Assembly: GCA_900313855.1 (NCBI GenBank)
Contig: OMSZ01000256.1
Span: 1 to 8,600 of the forward strand
Direction of reading: 5' to 3'
Source of the DNA: an uncultured Eubacteriales bacterium
GTDB lineage: Bacteria > Bacillota > Clostridia > Lachnospirales > Lachnospiraceae
Length of the DNA stretch: 8,600 nucleotides
The notes beneath the pieces are model-generated. The model made no database searches, had not been told where the DNA came from, and saw only the letters and a list, made by a program, of their open reading frames with translations. Made by a program: the position numbers and the translations under genes. Within the stretch, counting starts at the first letter, position 1, and the number at the start of each line of letters is the position of its first letter. This document shows positions 1-7,000 of this stretch, piece after piece.

Positions 1-222
1 GAGAGGAGAATATTCCCTGCAATAGATATAGCAAAGTCCGGAACAAGACGTGATGATCTGTTGCTGACTCCGGTTGAGAAAGAGATGGTAAATGCGATGA
101 CTAGGGAATTCTCATCAAATCGTGGAGAGGAAAAAGTAGAAGAGATATTGAAACTGTTCCTTAGAACACGAGATAACAGGGAATTTCTGGAGCTTATTAA
201 GAGGTCTTTATACAGGCGCTAG
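1..222 (+). CDS. rho: Transcription termination factor Rho, C-terminal end (5' end outside window)
   Basis: The frame is open from the first base to a TAG at 220-222 and encodes the last 73 residues of a protein. The opening ERRIFPAIDIAKSGTRRDD matches the strongly conserved end of the Rho ATPase domain (E. coli ERRVFPAIDYNRSGTRKEE). By that alignment, made from memory, R3 and R16 correspond to E. coli R353 and the arginine finger R366, which contact ATP at the subunit interface of the hexameric RNA helicase. The remainder (LLLTPVEKEM..., ending FLELIKRSLYRR) fits the family's helical C-terminus, including the LIKRSL-like final helix. Rho acts in the cytoplasm, moving along nascent RNA to release RNA polymerase. 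The RNA-binding domain and the Walker motifs lie upstream of the window. An intrinsic terminator follows 88 bases after the stop, which separates rho from the pilin genes. Confidence 0.95.
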   Translation, partial: ERRIFPAIDIAKSGTRRDDLLLTPVEKEMVNAMTREFSSNRGEEKVEEILKLFLRTRDNREFLELIKRSLYRR

Positions 223-310
223 TAGCTGTTTCAAAATGAATAGTATATTTGTAAATATGTTAATGGCATATTTGATCATTATATGAAATTAAATAATGGA
301 TAAATTTGTA

Positions 311-338
311 AAAACCCGGGCTTGCGTTCGGGTTTTTT
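311..338 (+). terminator. Intrinsic terminator of rho
   Basis: AAAACCCGGGC (311-321) can pair with GTTCGGGTTTT (326-336) around a TTGC loop (322-325). This gives an 11-bp stem with two G-U wobbles, and six T residues (333-338) follow the GC core. It should end the rho transcript. The flanking A-tract gives only a weak T-run on the opposite strand. The 88 bases between the rho stop and the stem are AT-rich, and I see no other feature in them. Confidence 0.9.
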
Positions 339-339
339 A

Positions 340-368
340 TTTACATTGTGTTATAATAATGCTATAAT
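340..368 (+). promoter_or_regulatory. Sigma-A-type promoter P1 for the pilin genes
   Basis: TTTACA at 340-345 (one mismatch to TTGACA) and a perfect TATAAT at 363-368 are separated by exactly 17 bases. Transcription should start near 375, giving a leader of about 100 bases to the ATG at 474 or about 200 to the ATG at 573. A second TATAAT at 352-357 has no well-placed -35. The -35 box begins two bases after the T-run of the rho terminator, so the terminator and promoter are packed back to back. Confidence 0.75.
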
Positions 369-420
369 CTTTACAACTATGAATGCCGATAAACAATATA
401 GATAATCAGGTTTTTAACGC

Positions 421-443
421 ATACATCAGTTGTTGACGTGTAT
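421..443 (+). repeat. Imperfect inverted repeat over the -35 of P2
   Basis: ATACATCA (421-428) can pair with TGA (434-436) and TGTAT (439-443) if CG (437-438) is bulged, leaving GTTGT as the loop. It overlaps the TTGACG box at 433-438. It could be an operator or an RNA hairpin in the leader from P1. It is short and AT-rich and may be chance. Confidence 0.3.
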
Positions 444-461
444 CAGTATATTATGTAGAAT
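433..461 (+). promoter_or_regulatory. Possible second promoter P2
   Basis: TTGACG (433-438) and TAGAAT (456-461) each differ by one base from the sigma-A consensus and have a 17-base spacer. The predicted start near 468 is only about six bases before the ATG at 474, so a P2 transcript would either be almost leaderless for that start or have a leader of about 105 bases for the ATG at 573. It is a weaker match than P1 and in AT-rich DNA could be fortuitous. Confidence 0.45.
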
Positions 462-473
462 GGATGATCGTTT

Positions 474-1013
474 ATGCATGATAATATTATCAATCAAATG
501 AATACAATAGAAGAGTGTGGTAATGCGAACAGGGTTTACACCGATACCGAAAAATCTAAAGGATTGAAGGGGATGCTTGGGAATCTGGCAAGCGATACAG
601 GTGGTTTTACCCTTGTTGAACTGATAGTGGTTTTGGTAATAATTGCAATTCTTGCCGCTGCCATTGGTCCGGCATTGCTGGGATACATTGACAAGGTCAG
701 GAAGAATGAGGTGTTAAATGATGCAAAGAAGATTTATCTTGCTGCACAATCACTTTCTGAACAGGCACATAATGATCTGGTGGAGCCGGCAGCAAGAGTG
801 ACTGATGAAAGAATGAGAGAGATTTCAGGAGTTTCATTTGCAGACGGCTCATGCTCCATTGTTTATGAGAAGAATGCATTTAACAGCAGTAATCCCGAGA
901 ATAAAATGTATATCATTAAGTATTTTACATATACTGACGGATCATTTACTGCAACTTACGATAAACATATAAAACCGGAAGATGGCGATATATGGACTGT
1001 TACGGACAATTGA
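474..1013 (+). CDS. Small type IV prepilin (major-type pilin candidate)
   Basis: This 179-residue protein carries the class III prepilin signal. Cleavage is predicted at G44|F45 (GG|FTLVEL), with Glu at mature position 5 (E49), followed by a hydrophobic helix (about residues 50-70: IVVLVIIAILAAAIGPALLG) and an amphipathic helix containing IYLAAQS (87-93). The mature protein would be about 135 residues with a small beta-type head (residues ~118-176), a size that suits a fibre-forming pilin. After removal of the leader by a prepilin peptidase, the subunit would assemble through its N-terminal helix. The start is uncertain. The ATG at 474 gives a long 44-residue leader with only a weak GGA upstream. 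The ATG at 573 (M34) has AAAGGA nine bases before it but gives an 11-residue leader lacking Lys or Arg. The giant pilin gene begins 72 bases downstream on the same strand with no terminator between. It could instead be a pseudopilin of a type II-like secretion or competence system. Confidence 0.85.
   Translation: MHDNIINQMNTIEECGNANRVYTDTEKSKGLKGMLGNLASDTGGFTLVELIVVLVIIAILAAAIGPALLGYIDKVRKNEVLNDAKKIYLAAQSLSEQAHNDLVEPAARVTDERMREISGVSFADGSCSIVYEKNAFNSSNPENKMYIIKYFTYTDGSFTATYDKHIKPEDGDIWTVTDN
479..492 (+). promoter_or_regulatory. 14-bp perfect palindrome, Fur-box-like operator candidate
   Basis: TGATAATATTATCA is its own reverse complement. The two halves, TGATAAT and ATTATCA, are exactly the half-sites of the Gram-positive Fur 7-1-7 box (TGATAAT-N-ATTATCA), but the central base is missing. 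It lies about 11 bases after the predicted P2 start and some 100 bases after the P1 start, where a bound repressor could block transcription. If translation starts at 474 the site falls in codons 2-7. Binding by Fur or any other regulator is inference, since the altered half-site spacing may abolish it. Confidence 0.35.
558..563 (+). promoter_or_regulatory. Candidate ribosome binding site for the alternative pilin start at 573
   Basis: AAAGGA lies nine bases before the in-frame ATG at 573, and AAGGGG directly abuts that ATG. The upstream ATG at 474 has only GGA (462-464). This favours 573, but a start there would leave a leader peptide without the usual basic residues, so both starts stay open. 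Confidence 0.35.
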
Positions 1014-1071
1014 CAGAATTGGTTATATAAGTATCAGGTTACAGTTGCTTGGATTGGTTTTGCATATGAAT

Positions 1072-1078
1072 AAGGTGG
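1072..1078 (+). promoter_or_regulatory. Ribosome binding site of the giant pilin-adhesin gene
   Basis: AAGGTGG with a seven-base spacer to the ATG at 1086 is a strong Gram-positive Shine-Dalgarno. It fixes the start and yields a 19-residue basic leader, as expected for a prepilin. Confidence 0.85.
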
Positions 1079-1085
1079 TGGCTTT

Positions 1086-4000
1086 ATGAAGCATTTGTAT
1101 GGTGCTGTGAATAACGGCTCAAAAAGAAAAAACAATAAAGGATTTACTCTTGTAGAGATGATAGTGGTACTTACTATCATGGCGGTAATGATGGGTACTG
1201 CTGTGTGGGGTGTTACAGGATGGATAGCCCATTATGAGTACATAAGCAGTGAAGAGAAGGCCAGAACGATATATATGGCTGCCCAGTCAGCGTTATCCGC
1301 TGCAGAAAGCCGCGGAACTCTTGATGAGTATATCAGTTCACTGAATAAGAACGGCGAGATGGGTAAATTTGCCAAGAAAACGGGCGATACCGGCCTTGAT
1401 AAAGCTACATACGGTATTCCGACTAATCCTGATAATGAAGATGAGATACACGAATACGGATACCTTTCGGTTAGTCAGGGTGAGTATGCATCGGGAGCTA
1501 ATAAAGCGCTGTTTGATATGCTTGAACCTTATGTGAGTGATTCTGAGCAACTTAATGCATCCATAGTTGTTGAATTTGATCTTACCGCTAAGAAGGTATA
1601 CTCTGCATTTTACAGTGCATGGTCTAAGTCTATACAATATGATGCCACTGCATCCTGCGTCGGAAGAGGAGATTTCTATATTAATGCGGACAGAAGAAAA
1701 CCGGAATTTCGCGAAAGCTTCCAGGTGGGATATTACGGCGCTGATCAGGTAAATGTTGTTAAGCTTGAGAATCTTCCACAGTTAAAGGTGGATTGCATGC
1801 TTCACAATAAAGAGACATTATATCTCACAATGAACAGTGATGATGAAAATGCAGAAGAATTTGTCAAATATAAGGTAGATATCTATGAGGATCCCAAAAC
1901 CATCATTTCCACAGGAGGTCTTCTTGAAATGATGGGTGATCCGCTGGGTGCTCCGGATGATGGTAACGAAAACGGCTCGGGAAATCCTGCCGGAAGTGAC
2001 AGTCAGAAGCTTTTGTGCAGTCTTTCGTTCGATAAGTCAATACTTGGATACAGCAATACAGATAATGATATTCCCAAAAGGGTTGAGCTTAATGTATCGG
2101 ATGCTTTGGGAAATGATTTAGGACCTTATCCTTTCATTTTAAGTTTCAGAAAATATAAAGACGAGAACGGCAAAGATCAGGAAGAGTTCTCACTGGTTTT
2201 AGATGCTCTTATGACAGGTCAGAGTATGGCTCTTCTCGATGATATTGATAAGCTTACCGGTAGAACTGACAAATCAGGGTATAGCATCACTCGTCTTATC
2301 GGAACCAACCCTGTTAATATCTGTGCAAAGGTTTCTGTTGAGCCTACTATGGCAGGGGTATATTCTTCCGGTTCATCAAAGATGTCTAATACCGAGAATT
2401 CACTTTTCGGTTCAAAGGTTAAGGAATATAAGGATAACAAGTATTTTAATGATGATAATGCTTATCTTATAGTTAACAACAGACATTTTGCCAATATCAG
2501 ATATACAGAGAATTATACAGCTACAGAAGATAAAGGATTTACGTACGGCTTTACCGGCGATATTGATTGGAAGGACGCTGTGATTTATGATACCTTTAAC
2601 GCTTCATCGGCTGATATAGCCTATAATCCTGTTGATATGAGCAAGGATCCGATTGATTTCCCTATGATTACAAAGCTTGGTGTGAGCAGTATCATAGATG
2701 GTGACGGTAATCAATACAGTAATTTTACTATAGGCAATTCCGGCGGCGTAAGCTATGCACATGTTGGCGGTTCGGTTGCCAATGACAATGTTACGGGCAA
2801 ACCGGTTAACATGGCCAAATCTCTTGGTATCATAGGTGTTAATCAGGGGAAAATAAGACGTCTCATTATTGCCAACGCAATACTTAACGCACTCTCATAT
2901 GAAGATTATTCAAAGACTTCTGAGGCGGCAGGTATTTCGGAAGCTACTAAGCGTGCTGTTTATTCAGACAGTTTGGAGGCTGTAGGAATATTATGTGGGC
3001 GTAACGAAGGAAGTATACGTGAGATATATTTTGATAATAAATGTGAGGTCAAAGCTACGGTTTTTGCTAACCTTAATGATTCTGATGAAGCTAAGACCTA
3101 CGGAATGTCAGATGCGGATATAGCAAATGATAAATACCTCAACGAAAAATATGGCTGTGGTGTGGGAATGGCTGCAGGAACGGTTGTTCTTAAAAATAAT
3201 ACGGTTATCGACAGAATTCGCACTGCCGGGAAAGTTGAGGCGATGATTAAAGGATCGGGCACTGATTTTAAAGAGGCTCCGGCAGTTTCGGATTATGATG
3301 CCAGAAGAAATATATATAAAGATACACCTGAAGCCGGTGAGACATATTCCAATGCTCAATATTATGCTTACGGTGTGGGTGGAACTTTCGGTTATGTGTA
3401 CGGTAAGTACGATAAAGATGCCCAGAGACTGGGTATCGGTGTTAACAGAGCTGAGGTGGAGGCTAATAATAATCTTAATTCCGATGATGATAATTACTAT
3501 CTTCCGATGTACAACAGGGTTTCCACTAAGAAAACAATTACCGATGAAAACGGTAATGACAAGGAAATTACTGTACTTGTTAAGGGTAGTGAATTGCTTT
3601 TTGCAACTGACGAAAACCGTTCCATTGTCAATAAGGCGGATATCACCAGTGTAAGCAAGACTGATGCAACTGACGGCTCTTCATTTACAGGTGGTATTGC
3701 AGGTAATTTATTCCTTGCAGGTCTTACGGATAATACTACTATTGAAAAAGATGATGAAGATGATGTTTCAATTCCTGAAAAAGCCAAGACGCAGCTTATC
3801 AATTGCCATAATTACGGTGATACCACCGGTCTTGATTTCGTAGGTGGAGTTACGGGTGTCAACGGTGAAGGCGGATACATAGCAGAATGTGCTTCTTTTG
3901 GAAGTCCTTCTGCGACCAAGGGTGTTTCGGCAGGTATTACATCGGAAAATTACGGTTATATCAGAGACTGTCTGGTGGACAGAGCTTTGGCTGATGATGA

Positions 4001-7000
4001 TAATGAGAACAAACCATACGTTCCTGTAGTTAAAGGTAATATGGTGGTTGCAGGTGCTATCACTTCGGTTAACCATGAGAATTGTGTGGTTAAGGATTGC
4101 CGATGTGCTATCGCTGATATTAAGGATGACAATGGTGATTCTATTGATACACCACTTAAAATAACCGGTAATGAGATGGATACTTTCGGATATCTGGTGG
4201 GTGAGAATTTTGGCGTTGTCAATGGTGGAAAAGCCGGAGAATTTGTAGGATTCGAGTCGAAGAAGACCAAGATGATAATAGGTGGTGCGGTTGGTACCAA
4301 TCGTGAAGTTGTGAAAAATGTTAGTGTAACGGCGATTCTTGTTGATAGAGGTGAGGCTGAATGTATCGGCGGTATTACCGGACTTAATCTTGATACGGTA
4401 AAAACCAGTAAGTTCGGCGGCTCGATCAAGAAGAACAAGAGTGTATCCAGAGATACAACTGTAGGAGGAATTGCCGGTCGTAACGGTGATGGTAAAGAAA
4501 GCGGAACTATTACGGGATGTTATATAATCGGAGCTAATTTTGAAGTGACCGGAATATGTAACTATGTTGAAAGTGATTCTGAGACATCTAAGCTTGCTAA
4601 AAGTTCTGCAGTCGGAGGCATCAGTGGTATCAATTATCCTTCTTCTACTATAGAAAAATGTTATATAACGAGTCTGGGTGAAGCCAATAGTTCAGGTAAT
4701 GCTGTTTTTGTAAGTGAATATAATACATATAAGGTTAAGAAACAGAGTAAAATTGTCGTTAAGAACGGAATGGTCGGAGGAGTGGCTGCAATCAATTACG
4801 GTAATATCAGTAAATGTGGTTATACCGGCAAAGTATTTTATGAAAAGGAGGATGATTTTGCGGTATGTAAGGATACCTCATCTGTAAAAGATATTCTTGT
4901 TTATGAGGATTCCAAATCTTACCTTGGCAGAATGAAAACACCTGACGGTAGCGATAATGATGGAATAAGAAAAGCGGTTGAAGAGCTTAATGATATGTAT
5001 GTAACAGACACAGGTGAGCTTGCCGATGATATAGAGGCAGCCTGTGGATACCTTACTAATGATGAAGATAAGTATCAATACGCTCTTCCGAAGAAAGAAA
5101 CTACAGATGGATCAATAACTCATGCTGCTTATAAAGACGATACCAATACATTTGTTCTTACACTTGATCAGGGTAAGGGGTGTATTGGAGGTATAGCCGG
5201 ATATAATGCTGCTTCAGGCAGTATTAAAGAGTGCGCATCAGGAAGATGGCTTGTTGAAAATTATCTTCCGAGAGTTACCTATTCGACGGTTGGTGGTTTG
5301 ATCGGTACTAATTCGGCTGAAGGAACTAAGGTCAGCAATCTGATTAATCTTGCATATGTGAGAATGGAACTTCCGATAATCGAAACAGCAGCATTGGATG
5401 CTAACGGTCAGGCGACGGATAAGGCTCCTGATAACAGATTCTATTATGTGGGAGGAGTTATCGGTACTCAGAACAATACAACTTCTTCGGGTTGGACTAT
5501 TGAGAAATGTATCAATGCCGGAACTGTAATAAACTATTACGGTAATAATGTAGGTGGTGTGCTCGGCCAGGTGTCCGGAATGGGTGGAAAAGTGCAATAT
5601 TGCTATAACTACGGAACACTTATGGCAGGATATACAACAGTCAGAGACGGTAGTAACAGTGGTACTGCCGGAGGCATTGTTTCACACTATACCAAGCTTC
5701 AGGCGGACCAGATTAATGAAGTTATATATTGTCAGAATCATGGTATTGTAGCATTTCCTATGCAGGGAACAGATAAGAGGAACAGTTATGTTCATGACGC
5801 TACCGGCGGTCTTACCTCGAATGACGTAGGTGGAATAGTAGGAGAGATATCTGCACCTGTAAGTACATCCTTATATACGGTTAATATTAAAGATTGTGTA
5901 AACGGAAAAAATGCAAAATTGTATTGTGCTTCGAAGTGCGCCGGAATTATCGGACAGATCGGATGTTTTACCAAAGGAAATGTCTCAAGCATGGTTGCGG
6001 TTAACAGTGTATTTGTTAATATAGATTCCTGTCGTAATTATTGCTCTGATATGTGGAGTGGATTCAGGTCATGCGTTCCGGGTGAATACCTTATGATGAC
6101 AGGAGGAGGAATTACTGCCGGTAGAGATGCTTATAGTGCTAATTCCAGGATTACAGGATATACTACCATTAGGAACTGCCTGTCTGTCCGTATGAACGGT
6201 AATTATACAAGTGGTAATAATGTGGGTAATTTTGCAGGTAAAGCTACTGAAAATAATAACGGAATTCTTGCTTTTGCAAAGCAGAACAGTCCTATGAGTA
6301 CGAACCCGTTGCTTCAGACTCTTAAGTATTGTGGTAATAATTTCTATCTGGATGAATCATCATTCCAATATTCTGATAAGCGTGGTTTGATAACAGCGAA
6401 TGGATATAATCCTAACGCTACCAAACCTGACGGAATAGTTAAAGGGGCTTCTTCGAAGATCAATGCTCTTGTGGCAGAAGGAGAACCTTCTGACAAAAAG
6501 ACTATTGCTAAAAGTAATAAAGTTGAAATATTTAAGAACACGGTTAACGATTTAAGCTTATACATGGATGATTTTAATAAGCAGAGACTTGCTTCGGAAA
6601 GAATTGTATCTGTTGAATACGGAAGCAGTGGCAGTGGAAAGTACGCCCTGTTTGTTGAACCTTTAGGTTACAGTGTAGATAAGCTTAATAATAAGAATGC
6701 GTGGATTAAAGATGGATATATCCATATCAACACGGAAACTGAAGGAGAGATTGTTAAACCTCTTGTATATTATCAAGACTTTTCTGAAACAGGAAGTGTA
6801 ACTCCGTATTCAACTAGTTTATTAAATCATTTTAATCTTGAAAGAATTAAGCGATATGATGACTTCAGAAGTCAGGCTGAAAGCGAGGAAGGAACTTCCC
6901 TTTCCGGTAAGATTGATTCAAGTCGTATTCCATTTGCGGATGAGTATGATCTGGATTACTATAATCTTGATAATGACTTTATGAAGTATATAGATAAGTA

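Noticed and set aside
375..473. c-di-GMP riboswitch in the pilin leader, as known upstream of some clostridial pilins
   Set aside because: I could not find the conserved GEMM core or the paired stems in this AT-rich leader.
697..879. Minus-strand open frame inside the small pilin gene
   Set aside because: It lies wholly within a recognisable + strand pilin and has no recognisable content.
1066..1089. Seven-codon mini-ORF (MNKVVAL) whose TGA overlaps the giant gene's ATG (ATGA)
   Set aside because: It has no ribosome binding site of its own, and its middle is the ribosome binding site of the giant gene. The overlap is most simply chance, although translational coupling cannot be excluded.
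1121..1132. A5-G-A6 tract in the leader codons of the giant gene as a phase-variation switch
   Set aside because: The A runs are only 5-6 bases, and Lys/Arg/Asn codons here are expected for a basic prepilin leader.
2688..2732. Calcium-binding EF-hand-like loop (DGDGN)
   Set aside because: No flanking helices or the remaining loop ligands are seen. The pattern fits the DGNG-type turn of the GLUG cap better.
3956..4438. 160-codon open frame on the minus strand
   Set aside because: Its Pro/Thr/Ser/Leu-rich product is the complement of Gly/Asn/Val-rich repeat codons in the giant gene. It has no motif, and the + strand frame is continuous through it.
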